This document shows positions 25,606 through 33,681 of a stretch of DNA of 64,000 nt, one piece after another. This stretch comes from Blastococcus fimeti (lineage in GTDB: Bacteria > Actinomycetota > Actinomycetes > Mycobacteriales > Geodermatophilaceae). Below the pieces are notes generated by a model that was given only the letters and a program-made list of their open reading frames with translations, did not search any database and was not told the origin of the DNA. The first letter of the stretch is position 1. Every line of letters starts with the position of its first letter. The stretch spans positions 682,001 to 746,000 of the forward strand of contig FNAW01000002.1 of assembly GCA_900102115.1 (NCBI GenBank), in the 5' to 3' direction. The position numbers and the translations under genes were made by a program.

Positions 25606-26598
25606 TCAGCGCGTGTACGGCGTCCCGGCCTCGAGGGGCGTCGCGCCGTCGAGCTCCGCGCGACCGCGGCCGGCGGCCTTGGCCTCGTAGAGGGCGCGGT
25701 CGGCGCGACGCATGAGCTGGGAGGCCGTCTCGCCCGGGTGGTGGACGGCGACACCGCAGGAGAGCGGGATGTCGGGGTGCAGAGCGCAGACACGGCGGAC
25801 CAGCGCCAGGGCCTCGTCGCCGGTCATCCGCGGGAGGATGAGGGAGAACTCGTCGCCGCCGTGCCGGGCCAGCTCGGCGCCGTAGGGCAGCTCGGCCTTC
25901 CAGGCGTCGGCGACGCGGCAGAGCATGCGGTCGCCGGCCTCGTGGCCGGCGGTGTCGTTGATGGCCTTGAAGTGGTCGAGGTCGAGCAGCGCCGCAGACA
26001 GGGGTTCGCCGGTGCGGGCGGCCTCGGCCATGCACTCGCTGAGGGCGTTGTCGAAGCCGCGACGGTTGCTCAGGCCGGTCAGCGGGTCGCGGCTGGCGTC
26101 GGAGGCCCGCATCACGAGTGTGTGGGCGACCCGACCGAGGCCGATGAGCAGCAGGTCGAGGCCTAGGACGGTGCCGAGGGTGACGTCCTGGGTGAGGAGG
26201 GCAGCGTCGACGCTGCCCAGCGCGAGCACCAGGTGCGCGACGGCCTGCGGGCCGGCGAAGAAGAAGTGTGCGTCGAGGACGACGAAGGCGATGAGCGTCG
26301 CTGCGGCGATCGCGGTGACCGGGTCGGGGCACAGGACGACAGCGATCGCGATCAGCGCCGTTGCTGCCACGACGGGCAGGTGGAAAGCGCGCCGTGGCCA
26401 GTGCCTCCCCCAGACGCCGGCAACCACGGCCGACAACAGGGCGGTGGTGCAGAGGGCGAGCAAGATGCCGCGATTCTCGTTGGAACCGGCGCCCAGAGCG
26501 AGGCAGATGCCGGCGAGGCCGCCGAAGGCGAAGAGCGTCGCGATGGTCTCGGCCATGACGCGCGTCGTCGCCACCTCGGGCGCTCGGAACCGGCTCAC
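25606..26598 (-). CDS. Membrane diguanylate cyclase (GGDEF)
   Basis: 330 residues. The first 155 residues hold about six hydrophobic helices (a MASE-like sensor), then a GGDEF domain with DPLTGLSNRRGFD, LDLDHFKAINDTAGHEAGD and the active site RHGGDEF. The domain should make cyclic di-GMP from GTP. The RxxD product-inhibition site five residues before GGDEF is not present. The N-terminus (RAPEVATTRVMAETIATLFAFGG) matches that of the GGDEF-EAL protein at 44057 (VPEVATARVMTQALSTLYVFGG), so the two share a sensor type. The start is a GTG at 26598. Confidence 0.9.
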   Translation of the reverse strand: MSRFRAPEVATTRVMAETIATLFAFGGLAGICLALGAGSNENRGILLALCTTALLSAVVAGVWGRHWPRRAFHLPVVAATALIAIAVVLCPDPVTAIAAATLIAFVVLDAHFFFAGPQAVAHLVLALGSVDAALLTQDVTLGTVLGLDLLLIGLGRVAHTLVMRASDASRDPLTGLSNRRGFDNALSECMAEAARTGEPLSAALLDLDHFKAINDTAGHEAGDRMLCRVADAWKAELPYGAELARHGGDEFSLILPRMTGDEALALVRRVCALHPDIPLSCGVAVHHPGETASQLMRRADRALYEAKAAGRGRAELDGATPLEAGTPYTR

Positions 26599-26688
26599 GC
26601 CATGGATGTCGGCTGTTCGCGCTGCCCGCTTGATGCCGATCTTTGGAACAACTCCCCCACCGGGGTGAGGCCCTCTTGCTTCCGCTGT

Positions 26689-26700
26689 CCGAGCGCTCGG
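26689..26700. repeat. 12-bp palindrome upstream of helicase-nuclease gene
   Basis: CCGAGCGCTCGG is a perfect palindrome in the 167-bp divergent gap between the GGDEF gene and the defence helicase; it could be an operator. Confidence 0.25.
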
Positions 26701-26753
26701 CGCTGGAGTAAGTCCGTGCCGGGTCGCAGTACGACCGAGGGTTGCTGCCCGGT

Positions 26754-26759
26754 TACGTT
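26754..26759 (+). promoter_or_regulatory. -10 hexamer TACGTT for leaderless helicase-nuclease gene
   Basis: TACGTT is exactly 6 bases before the ATG at 26766; ACGACC at 26731 would be a weak -35 with 17-base spacing. No ribosome binding site is present. Confidence 0.4.
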
Positions 26760-26765
26760 CCTGTC

Positions 26766-29700
26766 ATGGGAGACGTGACTGTTGGCCTCTACGAGCATCT
26801 GGTGACTGAGCAGCTCAAGTCCGACCTCACCTCTCTCCCGACGCACCTCACGCAATTGGGTGCGCTAGACCCAGTAGACGCGCACGAGACATTGGTCCGG
26901 CACATCGCCACGCTTGCAGACCGTGCCCTGCGCGCTGCTGGCGGCAGCGACGCAGCGGCCGTGAGCCGACAGGTCGCCCTGACCAATCAGATCGTCCAGT
27001 CAATTGGGGTCCTGGCGCCCGACACGGCAGACACGCATGACACCGTCGTCGACCCGGCCCGCACGCTGCTGGCAGTCGCTGCGCAGACTGGCGTCCCGGG
27101 CGCCGTTGCCTTCCCGGAACGCCCGGCCGTCCCATTGTCGACGAGCGCCCTTCTTGTGAATGGCCGCGGTCAGCCCCGCATCGGATTCGAGGTCACCCGA
27201 GAACTCGCGTCGGCGGACACCGTCGATCTCCTATGTGCGTTCATCAAGTGGCAAGGACTGCGCGTCCTCGAGAAAGCCCTACTCGACCTGCGCGAGCGTG
27301 ATGGCCGCCTCCGCGTCATCACAACGACCTACATGGGAGCGACCGACCAGCGAGCGCTCGACCGCCTCGTCGAGCTCGGCGCCGAGGTCAAGATCTCTTA
27401 CGAGACACGCACCACCCGACTGCATGCCAAGGCCTGGCTCTTCCGCCGCCGGACGGGCATGTCCACGGCTTACGTTGGCAGCTCCAATATGTCCCGAACC
27501 GCGCTGATCGACGGCCTGGAGTGGAACGTTCGGCTCTCCAACGTTGAGCAATCACACCTGCTCGAGACGTTCGCGGAGACGTTCGACAGCTACTGGGCTG
27601 ATCCGTCCTTCGAGGCCTATGACCCCGCACGAGACGGCGACCGGCTTCGACAGGCGCTGAGCGCCGAGCGCGGCGGACCGAGCGACCTGCCGATCCAGAT
27701 CGCGACGCTTGACGTTCAGCCCTACAGCTACCAGCGCGAGATTCTCGAGGGGCTCGAGGCTGAGCGGTTGGTTCACAATCGCTGGAACAACCTCGTCGTC
27801 ATGGCGACCGGCACCGGAAAGACGGTGGTGTCGGCGCTCGACTTCCGCCGGCTACAGGCGGTTGGGACCGCTGATCGGCTGCTCTTCATCGCGCACCGCG
27901 AGGAGCTGTTGGTTCAGAGCATGTCGACCTTCCGCCACGTCCTTCGTCAAGGCGACTTCGGCGAACTCTTCGTCGGCGGCCAGCGTCCGCGCGAGTGGCG
28001 GCACGTCTTCGGGTCAGTGCAGTCCCTCACCCAACTCGACCTCCAGGAACTTGATCCCGCCCATTTCGACATGGTGATCGTGGACGAGTTCCACCACGCT
28101 GAGGCAGCGACGTATCGACGCCTCTTGGAGCACCTCAAGCCGAAGGTCCTCCTAGGACTCACCGCCACACCCGAACGGACCGACGGCGCCGACGTGCGCA
28201 CGTGGTTTGACGGGCGGACGGCGGTCGAACTTCGCCTGTGGGAAGCGCTCGACCAGGGATTACTCGCGCCGTTCCAATACTTCGGCCTGCACGACGACGT
28301 GGCTCTAGAGCAAGTGCGCTGGAAGCGTGGGCGCGGCTATGACGTCACCGAACTCACGAACGTCTACACCGGCGACGACCATCGCGTGCGACTCATCTTG
28401 CAAGCGGTGCGGAACAAGGTGGAAGACCCGGGCCGCATGCGAGCCCTCGGCTTCTGCGTCAGCATCCAGCACGCCCAGTTCATGGCAGAGCGGTTCAACG
28501 CCGCCGGCATCCCCAGCCGAGCGATCACCTCGCAGACGTCTCGCGAGGACCGGGCGGCTGCCCTCGCTGCGCTCCGTGAACGCCAGGTCAACGTGCTCTT
28601 TGCGGTCGACCTGTTCAACGAGGGGCTGGATATCCCAGCTGTGGACACCGTCCTGTTCCTCCGGCCGACAGAGAGCGCGACCGTCTTCTTGCAACAGCTT
28701 GGCCGTGGTCTGCGGCTCGCTGAGGACAAGGCGTGCCTCACGGTGCTGGACTTCATCGGCGCGCAGCACAAGGAGTTCCGCTTCGACCAGCGCTTCCGAG
28801 CCCTCACAGGGAGTTCCCGACGCGGGCTGCAGCGAGACGTCGAGCAGGGGTTTCCAACCCTCCCAGCCGGCTGCCACATCGAGCTGGATCGAGTAGCTCA
28901 ACAGATCGTGCTGGACAACATCAGGCAGTCGCTGAGCGTTTCGTGGAAGGGACTCGTCGCCGAGGCACGCAGCCTCGAGCCACCGACGATGGCGGAGTTC
29001 ATCGAGGAAGCCGGCATCGAGCTCGAAGACCTCTACCGCGGGAACGGTCGAAGCTGGCTAGACCTGCAGCGTGCAGCCGGTTGGGACGACGCCGCGGTGG
29101 GCTCGGACGACGCAGCGCTTGGAGCGGCATTCAGCCGCATGCTGCATGTGGACGATGTTGAGCGGCTGCGCTTCCTTGATGCGGTCACCGCGTCTGCCGA
29201 GAGCCCGGGGACCGAGCGGACCCGCCGACTGGCAGCAATGCTTCACTTTTTACTGTTCGACGCGCGAACGCCATTCAGCAGCATCGAGGAAAGTGTCGCC
29301 CGTCTGCTCGGCAACCAAGGACGGGCGGGCGAGCTTCGTGAGCTCGCCGGAGTTCTCCACGACCGCATCCATCGTGTAACTCCTGCGTTGGAACTCGCTG
29401 GGCCACGTCCGCTGCATGTACATGCGAGGTACAGCCGCAACGAGGCGCTGGCCGCCTTCGGCATGGAGAACCTCAACGGGACCTTTGGCTCAGGCGTGCG
29501 CTGGGTGCCTGGAGACCAAGCCGACGTCTTCTTCGTGACCCTCGTGAAGTCGGAGGCACACTTCTCCCCCACGACGATGTACGCGGACCACGCCATCTCT
29601 CCGACGGTGTTCCAGTGGGAGTCGCAGAGCACGACCGCGGAAGCGTCCCCAACCGGACAGCGGTACATCAACCACCGGGAGCTCGGGTCGACGGTGCACC

Positions 29701-29870
29701 TCTTCCTCCGCGAGACGAAGACCGCCGACGGAACGCTTGGGACGCCTCCATATCTGTACGCCGGCCCCATGTCCTACGTCTCGCACACCGGCGAGCGCCC
29801 GATGCGAATCCTCTGGAGCCTCGACCACGCCCTCCCGGCCGATGTCTTTCACGCAGCCAAGGTCGCCTAG
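26766..29870 (+). CDS. PLD nuclease-SF2 helicase-DUF3427 protein (candidate antiphage effector)
   Basis: 1034 residues. After about 120 N-terminal residues a phospholipase-D-like nuclease domain (HKD, COG3886) shows RLHAKAWLF (H220, K222) and GSSNMSRTAL (N241). An SF2 helicase of the COG1061/type III restriction kind follows: MATGTGKT (K352), VDEFHH (D440, E441), GLTATPERTDG, and LFNEGLDIPAVD with QQLGRGLRLAEDK. The C-terminal 150 residues (ARYSRNEALAAFG ... ISPTVFQWESQS ... FLRETK) are DUF3427. This is a known stand-alone defence-island architecture; it probably translocates on DNA and cuts it. The ATG at 26766 fits the leaderless promoter. GC is lower than in neighbouring housekeeping genes. 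Confidence 0.9.
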   Translation: MGDVTVGLYEHLVTEQLKSDLTSLPTHLTQLGALDPVDAHETLVRHIATLADRALRAAGGSDAAAVSRQVALTNQIVQSIGVLAPDTADTHDTVVDPARTLLAVAAQTGVPGAVAFPERPAVPLSTSALLVNGRGQPRIGFEVTRELASADTVDLLCAFIKWQGLRVLEKALLDLRERDGRLRVITTTYMGATDQRALDRLVELGAEVKISYETRTTRLHAKAWLFRRRTGMSTAYVGSSNMSRTALIDGLEWNVRLSNVEQSHLLETFAETFDSYWADPSFEAYDPARDGDRLRQALSAERGGPSDLPIQIATLDVQPYSYQREILEGLEAERLVHNRWNNLVVMATGTGKTVVSALDFRRLQAVGTADRLLFIAHREELLVQSMSTFRHVLRQGDFGELFVGGQRPREWRHVFGSVQSLTQLDLQELDPAHFDMVIVDEFHHAEAATYRRLLEHLKPKVLLGLTATPERTDGADVRTWFDGRTAVELRLWEALDQGLLAPFQYFGLHDDVALEQVRWKRGRGYDVTELTNVYTGDDHRVRLILQAVRNKVEDPGRMRALGFCVSIQHAQFMAERFNAAGIPSRAITSQTSREDRAAALAALRERQVNVLFAVDLFNEGLDIPAVDTVLFLRPTESATVFLQQLGRGLRLAEDKACLTVLDFIGAQHKEFRFDQRFRALTGSSRRGLQRDVEQGFPTLPAGCHIELDRVAQQIVLDNIRQSLSVSWKGLVAEARSLEPPTMAEFIEEAGIELEDLYRGNGRSWLDLQRAAGWDDAAVGSDDAALGAAFSRMLHVDDVERLRFLDAVTASAESPGTERTRRLAAMLHFLLFDARTPFSSIEESVARLLGNQGRAGELRELAGVLHDRIHRVTPALELAGPRPLHVHARYSRNEALAAFGMENLNGTFGSGVRWVPGDQADVFFVTLVKSEAHFSPTTMYADHAISPTVFQWESQSTTAEASPTGQRYINHRELGSTVHLFLRETKTADGTLGTPPYLYAGPMSYVSHTGERPMRILWSLDHALPADVFHAAKVA

Positions 29871-29909
29871 CGCTGTACCGGCCATGCAAGTGCGGCACCT
29901 GACAAGAGG

Positions 29910-30356
29910 CTACGGAAGGCGAGGGCGCAATCGATTCCAGAGTTGGCGCTTGTGGAGCGCGATCAGGATGCGCTTCTCAAGGGCCTTGGCACTGGCCTTG
30001 TCTTCCGTCACCGTCCATGACACGTGAACGTTGGTCCACGCAAGCGCAGCTCGAGCCCAGTCCTTGGCTCGTTCACTAACGCCTTGCTCGAGGTAGTGCA
30101 GGCGCTGGCCAACGAAGGCGGGATCGGCCAGCGCTCGATCCATCGCGGCCTCGCCGAGACCACTCACGGCGCCTCGCCCGCGCGCGTAGACGCCGAGCCT
30201 CCCACGCAGCCCCGGCTGACTGGCCGCCCGCTCCCCGGCATGTCCGACATAGAGCAACGGTCCAGTCGCTCCGCTACGCGCGAGGTAGACGCCCGGCAGG
30301 GGTGGCGCCTTCCTGGCCTCATCCGCCAGCGCTCCCCATGCCGACCAGGCGGCCAA
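29910..30356 (-). CDS. GIY-YIG-like protein, copy B
   Basis: 148 residues. The core reads LPGVYLARSGATGPLLYVGHAGER (GIY and YIG equivalents), then LRGRLGVYARGRG with the catalytic-type Arg and ALEKRILIAL with the acidic residue. It is a clear paralogue of the protein at 6298-6804 through the whole domain (GLGEAAMDRALADPAFV...RL). The only usable start in frame is a TTG at 30356, since a TGA lies 14 codons further upstream, so the first residues are uncertain. It sits between two defence modules, convergent with the helicase-nuclease gene and divergent from hsdM. Confidence 0.68.
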   Translation of the reverse strand: MAAWSAWGALADEARKAPPLPGVYLARSGATGPLLYVGHAGERAASQPGLRGRLGVYARGRGAVSGLGEAAMDRALADPAFVGQRLHYLEQGVSERAKDWARAALAWTNVHVSWTVTEDKASAKALEKRILIALHKRQLWNRLRPRLP

Positions 30357-30556
30357 GGGCGTGACTGCTCGAGCGGATCCACGGACGGCCCCCGATCAGT
30401 TGGCTGACGCCCCTGTCAAGGGCAGGGGCACGCCGACACGCCACGGCAGCGCACCGACGCCGTCCTATCACTACGGGCGGTGTTCAGGTAGGACTTTCCG
30501 AGACACCGTCGTGCCGAGGGCCGCGGGCACGCGATCAAGTTGGAGAGCAACCACAC
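30357..30556. other. Divergent intergenic region before the Type I RM operon
   Basis: 200 bp without a gene between the GIY-YIG-like start and hsdM. It should contain the promoters for both. A TTGACA reads on the minus strand at 30414-30419 but without a convincing -10 element. The hsdM ribosome binding site GGAGAG is at about 30542. Confidence 0.5.
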
Positions 30557-32536
30557 ATGCAGGGCTTCGAGGGCAAGGTCCAGTTCGTGTGGCAGGTCGC
30601 TGACCTGCTGCGCGGTGACTACAAGCCGGCGGAGTACCGCGGGGTGATTCTCCCGCTGCTGGTGCTGCGTCGGCTGGATGCCGTCCTGGAGGAGACCAAG
30701 CCCAAGGTGCTCGAGCGCGCCGAGCAGCTCAAGGGCGTGACCGACAACCCGGACCTGCTGCTCCGGCAGGCGGCCGGGGTGCCCTTCTACAACGTGAGTC
30801 CTCTGACGTTCAGCAAGCTGCTGGACTCCCCGAACAACCTCGCCCAGCAGCTGCGCTCCTACATCGGAGCCTTCTCCCCGGGCGCCGCGCAGGTGCTGGA
30901 GAGGTACCGGTTCGACGAGCAGATCAGCCGGCTCGACGATGCCGGGCTGCTGTACCTCGTCCTCGGCAAGTTCGCCGACCTGGACCTGCGTCCCGAGGTC
31001 GTGCCCAACCACGCGATGGGCTACATCTTCGAGGAGCTGCTGCGCAGGTTCTCCGAGCTCTCCAACGAGACCGCGGGCGAGCATTTCACCCCGCGCGAGG
31101 TCATCCGGCTGATCGTCAACCTGCTGTTCGGCGAGGACTCCGACGTGCTCACCGGCACGGCGCCCGTGCGGTCGATCTACGACCCGGCGTGCGGCACCGG
31201 CGGCATGCTCAACATCGCCGACCAGTACCTGACCAGGCTCAACCCAAAGGCCCGGTTGGAGATGTTCGGCCAGGAACTCAACCCCGAGACGTGGGCCATC
31301 GCGCGGTCGGACCTGCTAATTCAGGGCCAGGACCCCGAGCGGATCGTCCTGGGCAACACGCTCACCGCCGACGGGCACGCGGACAAGCGCTTCGACTACC
31401 TGCTGGCCAACCCGCCGTTCGGCGTCGACTGGAACAAGTCGAAAGCCGCGATCACGGCAGAGGCCGCGCAGCCGGGCGGACGGTTCAGCGCCGGACTCCC
31501 CCGGGTCTCCGACGGGTCGCTGTTGTTCCTGCTGCAGATGATCGCCCGTATGAAGCCGGCCGAGGACGGCGGCAGCCGGGTGGCGATTGTCTTCTCCGGC
31601 AGCCCCCTGTTCGCCGGCGCGGCCGAGTCGGGCGAGAGCAACATCCGCCGCTGGATCATCGAGAACGACTGGCTCGAGGGCATCGTCGCGCTGCCCGACC
31701 AACTCTTCTACAACACCGGAATCAGCACCTACGTCTGGATCGTCACCAACCGCAAGCGCTCCGAGCGGCAGGGAAAGGTCGCGCTGATCGACGCCCGAGG
31801 CGAATGGTCCAAGATGCGCAAGTCCCTCGGCGACAAGCGCAAGTTCCTGGACGACGCGCACATCGACGAGATCACCCGGCTCTACCACGACGCCCCCCAA
31901 CTGGACGGCGTAGACGAACGGGTGAAGGTCTTCGACGACGATGCCTTCGGCTTCCGCCGGATCACCGTCGAGCGGCCACTGCGCCGCCGCTGGACGGTCA
32001 CCGAGGAAACCATCGAGGCCGTCCGCGCCGCCAAGCCGGTGGTCGCACTGTCCGTTGGGGACGATGACGCGCGTAGGGCTCATGACGCCGTACTCGGCGC
32101 CCTGTCCGATCTGGTCGGGACGTCCGAGGACACCGAGCCGGCGTTCACCAAACTGCTGCTCAACGCCTGCACTGCGCGCAAGCAGGTCGGCCTGCCGCCG
32201 GCCATCAAGAAGGCCGTGCTCGCGGCGGCCGCGAGCGCCGACCCCGACGCGCCTGTCGTGGTTGACAAGAAGGGCGACCCCCTCCCCGACCCCGACCTCC
32301 GCGACAACGAGAACGTGCCCCTCGTCGAGGACGTCGACGCCTACGTCGAGCGCGAGGTGCTCCCGCACGTGCCGGACGCATGGGTAGACCACACCAAGAC
32401 GAAGGTCGGCTATGAGATCCCGTTCACCCGGCTCTTCTACAAGTACGTACCACCGCGTCCGCTGGCCGCGATCGATGCTGAACTTGAAGCTGTAGAGGCG
32501 GAGATCCAGCAGGTTCTCGCAGGAGTGAAGCGATGA
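30557..32536 (+). CDS. hsdM: Type I restriction-modification DNA methyltransferase (M subunit)
   Basis: 659 residues. The N-terminal helical HsdM_N domain (FVWQVADLLRGDYKPAEYRGVILPLLVLRRL) precedes an N6-adenine methyltransferase domain with the SAM-binding motif DPACGTGGM (D209) and the catalytic NPPF (N285). It methylates adenine in the target sequence with SAM, protecting host DNA, and forms the complex with HsdS and HsdR. A long C-terminal extension (about residues 470-659) is typical of this subfamily. The ATG at 30557 has GGAGAG upstream. Its stop overlaps the hsdS ATG by 4 bp. Confidence 0.96.
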   Translation: MQGFEGKVQFVWQVADLLRGDYKPAEYRGVILPLLVLRRLDAVLEETKPKVLERAEQLKGVTDNPDLLLRQAAGVPFYNVSPLTFSKLLDSPNNLAQQLRSYIGAFSPGAAQVLERYRFDEQISRLDDAGLLYLVLGKFADLDLRPEVVPNHAMGYIFEELLRRFSELSNETAGEHFTPREVIRLIVNLLFGEDSDVLTGTAPVRSIYDPACGTGGMLNIADQYLTRLNPKARLEMFGQELNPETWAIARSDLLIQGQDPERIVLGNTLTADGHADKRFDYLLANPPFGVDWNKSKAAITAEAAQPGGRFSAGLPRVSDGSLLFLLQMIARMKPAEDGGSRVAIVFSGSPLFAGAAESGESNIRRWIIENDWLEGIVALPDQLFYNTGISTYVWIVTNRKRSERQGKVALIDARGEWSKMRKSLGDKRKFLDDAHIDEITRLYHDAPQLDGVDERVKVFDDDAFGFRRITVERPLRRRWTVTEETIEAVRAAKPVVALSVGDDDARRAHDAVLGALSDLVGTSEDTEPAFTKLLLNACTARKQVGLPPAIKKAVLAAAASADPDAPVVVDKKGDPLPDPDLRDNENVPLVEDVDAYVEREVLPHVPDAWVDHTKTKVGYEIPFTRLFYKYVPPRPLAAIDAELEAVEAEIQQVLAGVKR

Positions 32537-33681
32537 CGCAGATCCCCCTGCGCTACATCCTTCATCCGCGCGAGATAGTCGGGCAGAACACTCTCGAAGT
32601 ATTATCCGTATACCGCGACCACGGGGTCATACCTAAGGGCTCGCGCACCGACAACTACAACAAGACGCCCGACGACCTCTCTCGCTATCAGCGCGTAGAT
32701 CCCGGTAATTTAGTCGTGAACAAGATGAAAGCCTGGTCTGGGTCGGTCGCCGTTTCAGAACACACGGGGATCGTGAGCCCAGATTACTTGGTATGCGAAG
32801 TGTCCACGGCGACGCACCCCCGCTTCCTGCACCACTGGCTGCGGTCTCGGCCTGCGGTTGCGGAGATGCGTGCTCGCAGTCGAGGAATCCGCCCGAACCA
32901 AGAGCGCCTGTACTGGGATGACCTCGCGGCTATGCGGATTGACCTGCCTCACCTTGAGGCACAGCGCCGTATCGCGCAGTTTCTCGACGCGCAGGTTTCT
33001 CTCATTGATCGGGCCCTCGACCTTCGGAAGCGGGAGCGGGATCTCATAGGCGAACGCCTTGCCACGCAGGTGCAACACACTATCGTCTCTAGCGGCCCTT
33101 ATCTCTTGCGATCAGTGGCATCGATGGCGAGATACATCAACGGCTACCCCTTCAAACCCTCCGACTTTACGCTGACGGGACGGCCGGTCATCCGGATTCA
33201 GCAGTTGAACGATCCGGAAGCGCCCACGGATCTTTACGATGGCCTAGCAGACGACCGGCACCGATTGAGGGACGGCGACCTAGTCTTCAGTTGGTCAGGA
33301 TCATTATCAGTAGCAATCTGGCGGCGAGGCGACGCCATTTTGAATCAGCACTTGTTTAGGGTCCTTCCAGCACTGGACGTGGACAAGAACTGGCTTGAGC
33401 ATGCCCTTAAAGCTGCCATTGAGCTTTTCGATCCATTCATGCATGGGTCGACGATGCGCCATATCACGGCACCGATGATGAAAATGGTTCGCCTACCCTT
33501 GCCACCCCTGGAAGAACAGAAGCGCCTTGCGAAAATCCTCGATCGCGCGGTCTCTGAGACGGCATCGCGCCAAGCCCTCCTTGACCGCGCCTCCCTCTTG
33601 CTTGAGGAGCGCAAGCAGTCGCTAATCACGGCTGCCGTTGCCGGCCAATTCGACGTATCCACGGCTCGGGCGGTGGCGTGA
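32533..33681 (+). CDS. hsdS: Type I restriction-modification specificity subunit
   Basis: 382 residues with the two-repeat plan of S subunits: target-recognition domain 1 (about 1-145), a conserved spacer helix (LPHLEAQRRIAQFLDAQVSLIDRALDLRKRE), target-recognition domain 2 (about 190-320), and a second conserved helix (LPLPPLEEQKRLAKILDRAVSETASRQALL). The two half-sites are recognised by the two domains; the sequence recognised cannot be predicted. The gene is clearly lower in GC than hsdM and hsdR around it, as is usual for exchanged S genes. It overlaps hsdM by 4 bp and its TGA overlaps the hsdR start. Confidence 0.94.
   Translation: MTQIPLRYILHPREIVGQNTLEVLSVYRDHGVIPKGSRTDNYNKTPDDLSRYQRVDPGNLVVNKMKAWSGSVAVSEHTGIVSPDYLVCEVSTATHPRFLHHWLRSRPAVAEMRARSRGIRPNQERLYWDDLAAMRIDLPHLEAQRRIAQFLDAQVSLIDRALDLRKRERDLIGERLATQVQHTIVSSGPYLLRSVASMARYINGYPFKPSDFTLTGRPVIRIQQLNDPEAPTDLYDGLADDRHRLRDGDLVFSWSGSLSVAIWRRGDAILNQHLFRVLPALDVDKNWLEHALKAAIELFDPFMHGSTMRHITAPMMKMVRLPLPPLEEQKRLAKILDRAVSETASRQALLDRASLLLEERKQSLITAAVAGQFDVSTARAVA

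Noticed and set aside
30414..30419. TTGACA on the minus strand as a promoter for GIY-YIG copy B
   Set aside because: No acceptable -10 element at 16-19 bases.
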